Assembly (NCBI GenBank): GCA_964035795.1
Contig: OZ038322.1
Span: 7,331,037-7,395,036, forward strand
Direction: 5' to 3'
DNA from: Pterobdella sp. o SKG-2022
Taxonomy: Eukaryota; Annelida; Clitellata; Hirudinida; Piscicolidae
DNA: 64,000 bases
Made by a program: the position numbers and the translations under genes. Each line of letters opens with the position of its first letter. The first letter of the stretch is position 1. Positions 1 to 10,695 of the stretch are shown here, one piece after another. Under the pieces are notes generated by a model. It saw only the letters and a program-made list of their open reading frames with translations, made no database searches and had not been told where the DNA came from.

Positions 1-32
1 AAATGTTTTACCGGTTATAGTTGACTTTTGAA

Positions 33-1472
33 ATGACCAATATAGACAGCCAGTTTGGATGCGTTTTTCAAGAAAACTTCAAAAAAGATATTAAAGAGAG
101 TCAGAGTGGTAAAAATGGTTATTACAAAGTTTTCAACCAGATTTCCAATCCGAACAACAAGTTCAATATCAAACAAGGAATTGACATTGAAAGCCGTAAT
201 GTCGTAGAAGATAATTTGTGTACGAGCACGCCAAAAGGCTTGAATGTTTCCAAAAATTTCAAGTTCAATGGTACTTTGGACAGTGGCTACTGCGATTCAT
301 CCTGTTTTCATTCATCAACAAATATATCTACTCCTGGCTCATCATTCAACGAATCTATCGACAGCAGCTTTTCAATTAACAAATCTTCGGAAAGTATTTT
401 TAAAAGGGCTACAAATAAAAGAAAAGAATCTCTAACGAGGTCAGCTAAATCTAGAAAAATATCTCCGTCTAAACAAATGAGGTTTCGTTTAAAGGAAAGC
501 CTAAATACTAGTTCCTGTAGCAAGTTAACCACCAAAAATAATATTTTTAAAAGACCTTTTTCTCCAAATAGTTCTTTAAACTGCAGTATTGATACAAGCA
601 ATTCTTTCAAAGGTACTTTACCAATGGCTCATTCAAACAATAGTCAATATTTCTCAGGTTCATCCACACAAACTGTCAAGAGCATGAACAGATCAGTGAT
701 AGAAAGTTCAAATGATTCTTATAATAGTTTAGTGATTGCTTATGATAAATTTTCTTTATCTGGCCACAAACCTTCAATACTGACTAAGTCAAAAAATGAA
801 GATACTAAGTGGAAAGATAATGTTAATCAAGAAGATTTTTATAAAGTCATGACATCCAACGAGGCTTATAACATAATTAATTCTCATATGGGTATTCTCA
901 CTATTGACATAGTTATTAATATTTCTGAGAAAAATATGAATAATTTTCTGAATGATCTTTTTTCTTATCTTTCCGATGAAGATCTGTTGAAGTAACTTCA
1001 AATTTTTATTAGTTTTTAATGAATTGCTATAACTTGTTGATTTTCTTTCAGTTTCCATCAAGTAAGCAAACAATGGAAAGTATTGTTGGAAGGATTTAAA
1101 AATGTAAACCAAAGAAGAGATGCTTATTTAAAGAAAAGTCGTGAATTTTATAAAAATAATAAAGAAAACTTTGTTAAAAAGACTTGTATGTCCTTTCTCT
1201 CACCAAAGACATCAATGAGTAGTCCTTTAAAAAAGATCCAAAAAAAATCATTTGAAACACCCAAACATAGCTCTCAAAATAAAACTATTGACTATTTTCA
1301 GACAGAACCACCGAACTACAAGTATTTAAAATGCCCAGTCTGTTCTTGGGCATCTCGAGTCAATGGTTTGAAAGCATCTTGTCTCAAGTTCTCATGTGGT
1401 TTGCAGTTTTGTTCTAAATGTCTGCAAGATGTACATCCATTTGGAACTTGCCCCCAGGAACCCATCCATTAA
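33..1472 (+). CDS. FBXO5: EMI1/EMI2-like F-box protein with C-terminal zinc-binding region
   Basis: Two exons (33-991 and 1052-1472) with a 60 bp GT..AG intron give 459 codons. The first ATG is at 33; an in-frame TAG at 18-20 rules out an upstream extension in this exon. Residues 1-290 are Ser/Asn-rich and disordered. An F-box straddles the intron near residue 320 (SDEDLLNFHQVSKQWK), as in vertebrate EMI1. A Cys-rich zinc-binding region at about residues 414-455 (CPVC, CLKFSCGLQFCSKC, H, C) matches the EMI1/EMI2 IBR-like ZBR. Members of this family inhibit the anaphase-promoting complex and stabilise cyclins in mitosis or meiosis. A DSGYCDS sequence at residues 83-89 resembles the beta-TrCP phosphodegron of EMI1, and a KEN box lies near residue 357. 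The protein ends in PIH and lacks the terminal Arg-Leu tail of vertebrate EMI1. Whether it is orthologous to FBXO5 or FBXO43 cannot be decided here. Confidence 0.88.
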
Positions 1473-4029
1473 TATGCCACATGTGTTCGTATTAATATTG
1501 ATATTAAATTCGTCGTTGCGTACAATTCATCTGCTGATTGTGTTCATTATTAAATTCTTTTAAATTATTTTTTTAACTTCTATATTTTATAATATTTTGT
1601 ATTGTTTTCAAAAGATATTCAAATTATTTTTTGTGCGACCAAAATTATATCTATATTTCTATTTTCAAAATTTTCATTGAGATTTCACATTTCAAATGAT
1701 CCATTTCGAGCATAAATTTTTATGACAAACATGTGTCTGAACATTACATAAAATGTACATGTAATGTAGTTTCCATTTCACTACTTTCGTTTTCTATTTG
1801 TCAGTATATGCTTTGGCAGCCTTTGATATCTTTTAATTGAACTTAGTGTTGATTTTAATTTTTCACCTATATAAACTTATAAGCATGTATTTTTGTGTTT
1901 TAGTTTATAGAATATTGCATTACTGGAGATAGATGAGTAGATTTTTTTACTGTTCCCATTTTAAATACCAAGATGCCTTATGTCTATTCAATTGATTAAA
2001 AGCCTTTAATACCTCCAAGCTTCAATGTTTATCATTTTAGCATCTGTTAATATGTATTTCTTTTCACTCGCGGACCACCTCTTTAGTTTAATAATTATTC
2101 TTCGTTGTTTGTCTTATAGAGTTCTGTTTATTCTTTCATAATCTCAGGAAGGAAGTCTCACTTATTTCCACCACTCAATCTCACTAATGATTTTTGCAAT
2201 CCATTATTCTTACTTCATGTAATACTAGTATATTCCATTAATGTAATTAATTCCGACTATTGTGTCTTTGTATTACGCAATCTCCTATTTCACTTGAATT
2301 GCCACCTTAAATGTTGATTTTGTTGCCACTGCCTTATTTTGTCAACTTATTTTACACGTTTGTTTTTAATAAACAAACCTCTAGCATCTAATCTTCGTCT
2401 CAATCTCCTGCGGCAGTTTTTGGCGATTACTCTGACGACGAATATCATTGACAAACAGCTTTAAACGCCATTAATAATATAACCAACGTTTTCAAATAGT
2501 AAGAAACCTCAAAAATTAAGTTATCCCTGTAATAGACCTCTAAAGCTTAAGATAATATTAAGTGTCTATGCACCTGCGTAAACGTGGATGAATGCAGCAG
2601 AAGTATCTATCTTGATAGGGATAAAAAGAATAAATAAAAAAATCATCAAGCCGGGAAAAATTTCAGAAGTGCAATAACGATCATGTTAACTCAGCTTACA
2701 ACTGAGGGTAAGTCTTCACAGTAACAAATTTGGGAAGATAACCCTTAAATCGCATGCACGTAAAAATTTGCAACTAAACACAAAACGCACAAAAGTATTG
2801 AAAAAAGTCTCTTGAAGATGAGTTTGTTGAAAATGAAGTTAGTGAGAAAAAGGTTGTTGAAGGTGAGGTTGAAAATTTTGATGTTTCTGCCTCATGAAAT
2901 TGCAAGAAACAATTTTTTTCAAACCGTACAGTTGAGCTCAAATTCTCTATTTTTATGCTTATTATGAATATGGCTGGACTTTAAACATTTTATGAATTTG
3001 AATATGTTTAAGAATGAGGACTTTTATTAAACAACCAATCACAATGAAGAGGCTAATTTTACCATGGACCCGCTCGCTACAACTGACTCCATCAGTCATT
3101 TAGAGGTTATTGGTAAATCCTATTTACTTCGCCGTCATTCATTTGGAAGGGAGCTTCGATCGAGTTCCACCATGAATGATTTTTTGGAGTATGCGTAGTG
3201 ATTATGAATAAATAGCTTGTAAAAATTTTAACTTCAAATACAAATGTAGCAACTCGTTTAATCTTGGAACAGATGTTTATTATGTTTCCGTTACTTTTTG
3301 TTATTGTGTCTGAAGCTCTCATATAAGTGTACGTACATTTTGTTCATAACAAGTTTTATAGTTTGATGATTTAGTACTCAATCCATGGATGAATATCATG
3401 CGTAGAGTGGACATTGAGATCAAAAATGCAGAAAAAAGAGTAGCGGGTAAATTATACAAAATTAATGTTCTTTGGCTTTAACCTCAGTCTTTTGCAAAAA
3501 TCTTGGATGTATACTAGTGAAAAACTCGAAGTTGTTAAATGTTTGCTATTTTAAGAGTATTTAATTTCAGGAGAAAGATATAAGCTTGCTTAAATAGTGC
3601 GCTCTAATTGTGCCTGGATATGTTTACTAATCACCATCTTCCTATGGCTTCCCGTCAGACGCGTTGTTTCAAGCTTTTGAGTTTCCACCGTAGCCATGAT
3701 TCATTCGACAGACTTCATCATGATTTCTTTTTTTGTTAAACTTTCTTTCCAAGTTGTTTACCAAAAAACCGAGATTGTTCGGAGCGTAGCGCAGGTCATA
3801 TCCTACAAACGCCAAAGCTGGGGTGAGGTTTTCGTAAAATACAAGTTAGACCAAAAAAAAAATAGTTTGTATAGAACGAAAAAATGAAGTTAGACATGGC
3901 TTTGGCTGATCTGAGCAAAAATATCCTTTATAGCTATTCTATGGGAAAACCGAGCTTTGAAAAAGATATGACTATTAGCAACTGAAGTGAGTCAACATGT
4001 AGAAGCATATGCAAACTGCCAACTTAACC
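1473..4029. other. Gene-poor AT-rich spacer
   Basis: This is 3' flank of the F-box gene followed by 2.5 kb without a convincing ORF, splice-compatible exon or RNA gene on either strand. Short open stretches near 3107-3322 (-) and 3696-3887 (+) have no recognisable motif. Some decayed repeat sequence is likely but unidentified. Confidence 0.6.
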
Positions 4030-5027
4030 TTTTCATGTGTTAAATGATCATATTACTCCTTCTGATTCAGTTAAAAATCTTGGTGTTTATTTTGACAAAA
4101 ACCTAAGCATAAAAACTCATATAAACAACTTTACTGCCTCTATTTTACATGATAGTTCATCATTTTATAGCTTTTATGATATTTTTTTTGCAACATTCAT
4201 TAACCTCAAAATTAAATGTATCCCCAATGATAGTATAAATAAGCTGAGTCTTTAGAGTGTTTCTCATACTTGAAAATTGTAAGGTCAACAAACATATTTA
4301 TTTCAAAAAAGAAACGAAGCTTTTCGTAAGACTAGCTTACATTATCACGTGATAAACTTTAAAATAAATACTTTTTTGACCTTACAATTTGATATAAGCT
4401 ATTATACTTCATACTTGAAAATGTTATCAAATTTATTTGTGTTCTTAAATAAAGTCATATAAACAAAATATTGCAGATATCATTTGCATGATCGAGGAAG
4501 ATAAGCAGCATTAAAAACTACCTCAACCAAGAGCCACTAAAAAAATTCGTATCAGCCTTGATATTGAGTCGAATTTATTATAGAAACAATGTTCTAATGG
4601 GTTTACCCAAGTTACAAGCCCAGAAAATCCAGTCCATAATTAACACGACAGTCAGATTAATATCAGGAACTAGAAAGTTCGACCACATAACTTCTGTTCT
4701 TGAAAATCTACACTGGCTAAAAATTGAAGAAAGAATTCAATACGAGATGATATTAAAAGTGACGCAAAATGGAAAGTCTTTTTTATCTTTCATCGAAAAT
4801 ATCAAAGATGTTTTTATTGCCTGAACGAAAAAAACTCAGATATCGAACACAATAGAAATAGCAAAAATGACAACTAACACCATTTTGTGAAACAGAAAAT
4901 TTGAATTTGCTGCACCAATTCTTAGGAACAATTTATCAAATCACCTCAAACTTATAGCCTATACAAAAACTTTTTCCAAGTGCTTAGAAACCAACCTTAT
5001 GATTAAGTCTTTCAATCTTGAAACATA
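4030..5027 (+). mobile_element. Decayed Jockey/CR1-like non-LTR retrotransposon, RT C-terminal region
   Basis: Translated pieces in the plus strand keep the order of the C-terminal end of a CR1/Jockey-type reverse transcriptase. At about 4040-4130 is the SVKNLGVYFDKNLSIKTHI block. At 4558-4824 are GLPKLQAQKIQSIINTTVRL and SGTRKFDHITSVLENLHWL. At about 4895-5027, after stop codons, is a block reading FAAPILRNNLSNHLK. Frame breaks and an inserted foldback element (4268-4400) show that it is dead. The YADD core and the endonuclease are absent. The family assignment rests on these C-terminal motifs only. Confidence 0.75.
4268..4400. mobile_element. Foldback/MITE-like element
   Basis: Arms of about 38 bp beginning with AAATTGTAAGGTCAA are inverted at the two ends. 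The centre holds GAAGCTTTTCGTAAGA and a short palindrome around TTATCACGTGATAA. The core resembles that of the elements at 14893-15262 and 21838-22005, while the outer arms differ. It lies inside the LINE remnant, so it probably inserted later. It has no coding capacity. Confidence 0.65.
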
Positions 5028-5394
5028 ATTCAATAACTTTTTCCTCTCAAATATTAATTTTTTTTCAGAAAATCAAATTAGTGGGAAGAAAAACGGGGTA
5101 AATGAAAGAAATGACTGGGTGTGTGCGAATGGAAGCGTGAGGCGCTGAAAAGAATGAAGATTTTCATATTTTGACTGACTCTGTATATAAAAATATATTC
5201 AGAAGTGGTCTTGAAAACAGTTTCATACCATCGAAATAATAGCCGTCACTTGTAGTTGAGTAGACCATTAGGTCGCTCTTAAATGTGGTTTTTGTTAAGA
5301 AATTGATACGTTTGACAGAGCTTCACGGAAACAATTTAATGTAAGGTAGAAAACTTAAACTTCATACAACAAGCTTGAATATTTATAATCAAAA
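5028..5394. other. Spacer without recognised features
   Basis: This is AT-rich sequence between the LINE remnant and a foldback fragment. I see no ORF, RNA gene or clear repeat in it. Confidence 0.5.
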
Positions 5395-5540
5395 CGTTTA
5401 TAATGCTATTGTTTTATGATAAGGCTATACTTATTGAAAATTATAGGTTTTCTTATAAATAAATGTATGAATTCTCAACTGATGTTTTTAATGTTTAATT
5501 GCTTTACAAAACATACATGAGATGTCTCTGAAAAATTTTA
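5395..5540. mobile_element. Foldback-related repeat, second copy at 52190-52345
   Basis: The segment containing TTTTATGATAAGGCTATACT, a GAAAATTATAG block, CAACTGATGTTTTTAA and a terminal ACAAAACATACAT then GATGTCTCTGAAAA recurs at 52190-52345, with the inner part inverted. The shared GCTATACTT motif also occurs in the palindrome at 55366-55558. It lies just downstream of the MRTO4 stop. Confidence 0.55.
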
Positions 5541-5560
5541 TTAAACAAAAAAGTTAAGGC

Positions 5561-6844
5561 TCATTCATCCATTTCTTCAGGACTGTCGGCATCTTCATCT
5601 TCTACCTCATTCCCTCCAAAGTCAATATTTTCAACTGTAATATAAAAAGCGATAGAAAAACATGGTTTTTGTCAAATTATTGAGCTAGTGATATGATAAG
5701 TTATATAGTATAAAAAATGTATGATTCTGCAAATAAACAGCAAACGTAATAAGCTGCTTGTGAACGAACCATAGACCCCCGACTTCCAACACCGTTGAAA
5801 TACCAAACACATAAAAAAATACATTGAAATATTGGAGTGGAAGTGGTGAGGTCAATAATATATGATGAATAAAATCACATTGCAACTCTTCCAATGTGAG
5901 GAACTTCATCAAACATTCATGAAGATAAATAAAATATATGCATTCCCTAATCAATAACTTCAATAATATATAATTAACAACCAATGATTTGAATAGTATT
6001 TTTCTTCTCAAGTTTATTCTTTTTTTCTTTAAAAACTTCAAAAGTTCCTTTATTCTTTTCCCAAACTCCTTCAACCACCACTCGGAATTTTGCCATTTTG
6101 TGTTTGAACAATTTCTAAGTTGAATATTTATGATATTAAATGCAAAAAAAATGACATAAAACAAAAAAGAAAGTTTTAAAAAAATAGCCTCACAAGTATA
6201 CGTGCTTGTTGTGAGTTCAAAACTTCCCCTCTCTTGCACACTTCATAGTCCTTCATTATTGTAATGACTCCTGAGCGTTTTTATACATTGTTTTCAATAC
6301 TTAAATTAATATATAAGTCGGCCATGTATAATTCAGATGATAAAGCGTTAGATTGATCATATATTATATACCCGTTTCATGCCTAACCCATTATAGCATG
6401 GAAACAGACGTAAAACGATGAGGATGATGGCAATAAGAATGGTCAAGATTTATGTAACTTTTTCAAAAAAAAGTTTTGAAAGCTTGTGATAAAGTGTGTG
6501 GTAAAAAAAATGGTAAAACGAAAGAATGTAATACTTGGCAGTGAAATGAAAGTGAAATAAGCTATTGCAAAAAAAAACTTATAGAAATTGTTATAAAAAA
6601 AATACTAAAAAATTCAAAAGCGAGCTTATAAAGTTGTAGTCACAGCTATGAAAAATGAAACAGAAAGAATTGGATTAGTTTCATCAAAACCCCTGATATT
6701 GTATATAAAATTTTCAGAGTTGACTAGAAGTGAAGTGATTCTGACCACTCTCCATATAGTGGAGATTAAGCTGAATTGAAAAATTTTTTATCTACCTATT
6801 TATATTTTTTAAATAAATAACTAAAATAAGCTCCAGTGTTTTCC

Positions 6845-6893
<49 letters not shown>

Positions 6894-8142
6894 ATTTTTA
6901 AAACTCTGAAACTTCATGATTAAAACACTAAACTACATCTAAAACTAAGCACATGTAATTATGAAAAATTTTCTAAATAGCCCTACCAAAGAAAACTTGT
7001 AACACTTTATGCTTAACTAAACTTTTTCAGTAAATCTATATGCCTAATTAATGCCCAGGTGAATTTGTTAAAAGCAGATTATTGAAATTATGATTTTTAA
7101 TTAAATTTTTTTGCTTTTTAAATTATTGAAAACTAAATTAACCATGATTCAATATTTAACAACTCTTGAAAAATGATAAAATTGCTAAAGAATACATACT
7201 GATATAAACCTCAAAACTTCAATAGACACCTTTTTCAAGTGAAGTAGGTAAACCAAGTTTTCTGAGTTGAGGTTCAATAGAGTGACTGAATGAAGGAACA
7301 CTGCCAGTCTTCAAAACAACCCCATGAGTTGCCACCACACCTGTTCGTGCATACTCATCCACCACATGGTCTTTGAACCAACTATGTGGAAACATAAAAT
7401 GTGAGTATTAAAGATTTTCATAAAGATTATCAGATTTAAATTAATGATGGAGATTATAAAAAAGACTTTTAGTATATGTCAAACTATAATTTTAAAAAGT
7501 CAATATGTGGAACTATGCATATTATTTTAGTAAGATGAAGTGAACAAGAACATACTTGAGTACATTTTGAGGAGAATCATTTGTGAAAAGTAAACCAGTT
7601 TGTCCTTTCAACTTTTTAGTAACTTCAAATAAACCTTTTTCACATTCATCTTGTTTATTTTTGCCTAATGCCAGACACATAACTTTATTTTTTCCAAAAA
7701 AGAATCTTTTCAAAAGCAAAAAGTTACTTTGAAAGATAATTTAAAACAAGTTCCAATTGATAAATAATCAGTGCAACCTGCTATGAGCCCATTCTAGTCG
7801 CACTTTACCCATTAATTCATTTCGTGGGTTTTTTACTGATATTACGTACAAATAGGCATACTTGTCTATACAGGTTTTTACCTTCAAAAATATAAGTTTA
7901 TTTATTCAAAAAACAAAATAATGATTTTACCAAACTTCTTCAAAAAGCTTCTTTTTATTATCTGTCCCTTTCTTTTTCGTTTGAGTCAATGAAACTAAAA
8001 CACGTGATATATTTCAAATTATGAGACAAATCAACACAAGTAACCGTGAATTTATTAGATATATTTTTAAAAATCCAGTCAATGAACAGAATTGAAACGA
8101 ATGAAGTTAAATACCTTTTTTATCCCTTTTTGACAAAGGCAT
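5561..8142 (-). CDS. MRTO4: MRTO4, ribosome assembly factor (mRNA turnover protein 4)
   Basis: Eight exons: 8142-8115, 7994-7936, 7881-7778, 7705-7556, 7381-7230, 6270-6194, 6114-5982 and 5634-5561. They give 777 nt and a 258-aa protein, with phases agreeing at every junction. The start MPLSKRDKK matches the family start. Diagnostic blocks are FFFGKNKVMCLALGKNKQDE, GQTGLLFTNDSP, HSIEPQLRKLGLPTSLEKGV, DYEVCKRGEVLNSQQARIL and KMAKFRV. The C-terminal tail is acidic, as in human MRTO4 (239 aa). MRTO4 is a paralogue of ribosomal stalk protein P0 that occupies the P0 site on nucleolar pre-60S particles. The donor of exon 7 is the least certain junction; using the nearer GTTTTT donor would put a stop in the last exon. 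It is divergently arranged with the EF-hand gene, start to start 224 bp apart. Confidence 0.93.
6326..6395 (+). repeat. Degenerate tRNA-like SINE head
   Basis: In MRTO4 intron 5, a segment starting GGCCATGTATAATTCAGATG and running through a TTAGATTGATCATATATTA-like anticodon arm to CCCGTTTCATGCC resembles the tRNA-like head of the SINEs found elsewhere in the window. The A- and B-box regions are eroded and no body is recognisable. Confidence 0.35.
6703..6800 (+). mobile_element. 3' end fragment of the LINE found at 9930-10560
   Basis: The block around TATAGTGGAGATTAAGCTGA, preceded by a TATATAAAATTTTCAGA-like stretch and followed by TTATCTACCTATT, matches the reverse complement of about 9930-10040. 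There it directly follows LINE coding sequence. This copy lies in MRTO4 intron 5 and carries no coding sequence. Confidence 0.5.
6848..6892. repeat. (TA)n microsatellite
   Basis: An uninterrupted run of about 22 TA dinucleotides in MRTO4 intron 5. Confidence 0.95.
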
Positions 8143-8366
8143 TAGAGCTTTCTTTTCGTACAAATCTTGCGGTGGAAAAATGAAGTGCGAAAAAGCTTAT
8201 TTACATAGAAACGAAAATATTTTCATGAGTGAATAATTATAAATATTAATATGAATGTAAAAAACCAAGTTTTAAAATAAATTATTGATATAAAATTTTT
8301 TAAAAAATTTGAATTATTTCTTGTTTTTGTTATTGTTTTTAACAGCTTGTTATAAAATTTGTTGCA

Positions 8367-9025
8367 ATGTCCGAAGATAAGTACATGCAATTTTTTAGAG
8401 AAACTGACAAAGATGGGAGTGGAACTCTAACATTAAACGAATTGACTACAATGCTACGAGGCAAAGGCTATAGTGGAAGTGACACAAAAATTATGGTAAT
8501 TATTGAAATAACTTAAATTATGGTACTTTTTCGCATGTTTTCTATTTAATTACCAGCAAATGTTCAATCAATTTGACACATCTGGTGACGGAATAATTAC
8601 TCTTGATGAGTACAAAAGAGGAATGGGTTTGATGCCTCCTGAGCACCACAAGTTTGATCCATTTCCCGTTTATAAATGCTTTTATATATTAAATAAAAAT
8701 TTCAATGTTTCCATGAAAGCTTTTTTCTTCAGTATGAAATTTAAAATTTTTTAGAGGGGCTACAATGAGAAGAGTTTTTAGAAGTTTTGATTTGAATGGA
8801 GACGGAAAAATTGATAAAGCTGAACTTTGTTAGTTAATATCTGCATAATTTATTGAATTTTATAAAATTCATTTTATTGTTTATGCAGCCAATGTTTTCA
8901 AAGAAATGGGCAGATATTTAAGTGCAGATGAAGTAGAAAGAATTTTCAAGATGTGTGATAAAGATGGTAGCGGCAGTTTAGATTATGAAGAGTTCATTAC
9001 CAAAGTATTTGGCAAACAGGCTTAA
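8367..9025 (+). CDS. Calmodulin-like protein with four EF-hands
   Basis: Four exons (8367-8495, 8557-8651, 8755-8828, 8889-9025) give 435 nt and 144 aa. All four EF-hand loops are canonical: DKDGSGTLTLNE (from residue 14), DTSGDGIITLDE (from residue 50), DLNGDGKIDKAE and DKDGSGSLDYEE. Each has acidic residues at positions 1 and 12 and Gly at 6, so all four should bind calcium. Size and spacing fit the calmodulin/troponin-C group. The linker between the lobes (MPPEHHKGATMRR) differs from true calmodulin, so this is a divergent calmodulin-like sensor of unknown partner. There is no signal peptide or obvious myristoylation site. It is divergently arranged with MRTO4. Confidence 0.92.
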
Positions 9026-9219
9026 TCTCGTCGAGCTGCTAAAATTTATTTAGCACCAAGCATTTATTGTTTTACTCGGTTTTCTTCGTTTAGCTCTATT
9101 TTTATATTCAATTTTGCCTTATATCATACTTATTCTAAAATTTTACCGTTATTTTATAGTTTAGAGCATTCCAGGACGATGCTATCCATTTTCGATATTT
9201 CATCGATGGCTGACTTGAC

Positions 9220-9225
9220 AATAAA
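9220..9225 (+). other. Likely polyadenylation signal AATAAA
   Basis: The hexamer lies 195 bp past the stop codon of the EF-hand gene, in sense orientation. Confidence 0.45.
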
Positions 9226-9929
9226 CACTACTTTAGCATGTCATTGATATTACTTGTCATAAAATTAATTTTGACGATTTGTTATAGTATTCAGCTAAGT
9301 GAAATTTCTTCAAACAAAAGCTATATTTTCATTTAAAAAAAATCTTCAAAACAAAAAAACTTAATTATATAATATAACATTGAAATTTCATTGAAACCAA
9401 CTCAAACAACAATAAAACTAACTTTAAATGAACAAACGTTCATAAAACGCTCAAAAACATGTAGAAAAAATTGTTAAATTAGCATTTGAATGTGTAAAAC
9501 ATCAGAGTTTACGAAAAACAATTGGTATAAAAACTAAGTTAATATAATATAAATAGAAACTGAAAAGGTTTCAAAAGTAAAACGTTTACCAAGTTTGAAA
9601 AAATAGTAAACTCCAAAAGCGGGTTCAAAAACATGTATAAAAACCGACAAAAAGTTAAAAATTAGAAAATTTTGATGTATATATCTCCGAAAGAACTATC
9701 TTGCTTCACTTTCAGCTGCTTATCCTTCACTTTTTCTACAAGGGTTGTCACAGGACATCAGTATTGGTGAAACAAGTGGTGAATTGAAATAAATAGAAGC
9801 AATTTCTATTTGATAGAGGCTCAAATTTTCTCAACGTAATCATGCAAAAAAAATATAAATTAAAAATTTTCAAAGGTATTTAAAATTTTTATTTTATATT
9901 TTGTAAACATTTGTTTGAAAATTTTTTCA
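9226..9929. other. AT-rich spacer
   Basis: No ORF, RNA gene or confident repeat is visible between the EF-hand gene and the LINE remnant. Confidence 0.55.
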
Positions 9930-10560
9930 TGATAGATAGATAAATACCAACCATTTAAATTCGGTTTAATCTCCACTATACTGAAAGTGGCCAGATTTAC
10001 TCCATTTACAAAAAATTTTCTGAAATTTATATATTCCTAATCTCCATTACTTTTAACGCATCTTCCTCTTTCAAGCCAACTTTTCTAATTTAGGATACGA
10101 TTTTTTTCCGCTTAACTTTGGGTCTACCTTTTTTTATACCATCAATTTTGAAAGTGAGTTTCTTTCTTAAAACATTTCCCTCATCTCTCTTCAATACATG
10201 ACCAAACCATCATACATCGTTAGCTTTAGCTAAATTCTTTAGTTTCTTTTAAACCTAACCTATCAATTAAGGATTTACTTTTAAACCTATCTGATATTTT
10301 CATCCCACAAATTGCTCTAACCATAGCCCTTTCTGCTCTTTTCAGAATATCCAACTCATTTTGTCTTAGACACCAAACCTCACTCCCAAATAGCATTGCT
10401 GATCTAACACAGTTTGCTTGAACTCGTCCTTTGCTTTTGAGACAAAAACTCTTGGATAATAAAATATCTCTATATTCCTAAAACTTCACCCAGCCTGATC
10501 TCATTCTTGCAGTTACAGCCACCTCGCAATCTCCGCTAGAATCTATTTATAACATGATAA
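9930..10560 (-). mobile_element. Non-LTR retrotransposon remnant, C-terminal end and 3' UTR
   Basis: Reading the minus strand from 10560 downward, decayed frames contain LDILKRAERAMVRAICGMK, SDRFKSKSLIDRLGL and WFGHVLKRDEGNVLRKKL followed by KKGRPKVKRK. This is the conserved C-terminal tail of many animal LINE reverse transcriptases, and the intact LINE at 60700-63776 has the same order. The 3' UTR runs to about 9930 and ends near TATC repeats. RT core and endonuclease are missing. Confidence 0.75.
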
Positions 10561-10573
10561 CGTTAAATTTAAT

Positions 10574-10695
10574 GCTGACGTAAAATAGCCGGAAATCAAT
10601 AATAGAAACAAATACTATGGTTTATTGAGAAACTTATTACACGAAGCTTGTTGAGTTTCTCAAACCAGTGCTTGTTTCTATTATATTAAATTTAA
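10574..10695. mobile_element. Foldback element copy at the 3' end of REC8
   Basis: The left arm (TAGAAACAAATACTATGG, TTTATTGAGAAACTTATTAC, ACGAAGCTT) and an inverted right arm (TTTCTCAAACCAGTGCTTG, TTTCTATTAT) match the outer arms of the 14893-15262 elements, but the AAGCTTTTCGTAAGA core is deleted. The REC8 reading frame enters this copy and stops inside it. Confidence 0.7.

Noticed and set aside
5685..6239. 184-codon minus-strand ORF as a gene
   Set aside because: It overlaps MRTO4 exons 6 and 7 in the wrong frame and is rich in Phe, Ile and Leu, as expected for a shadow in AT-rich DNA.
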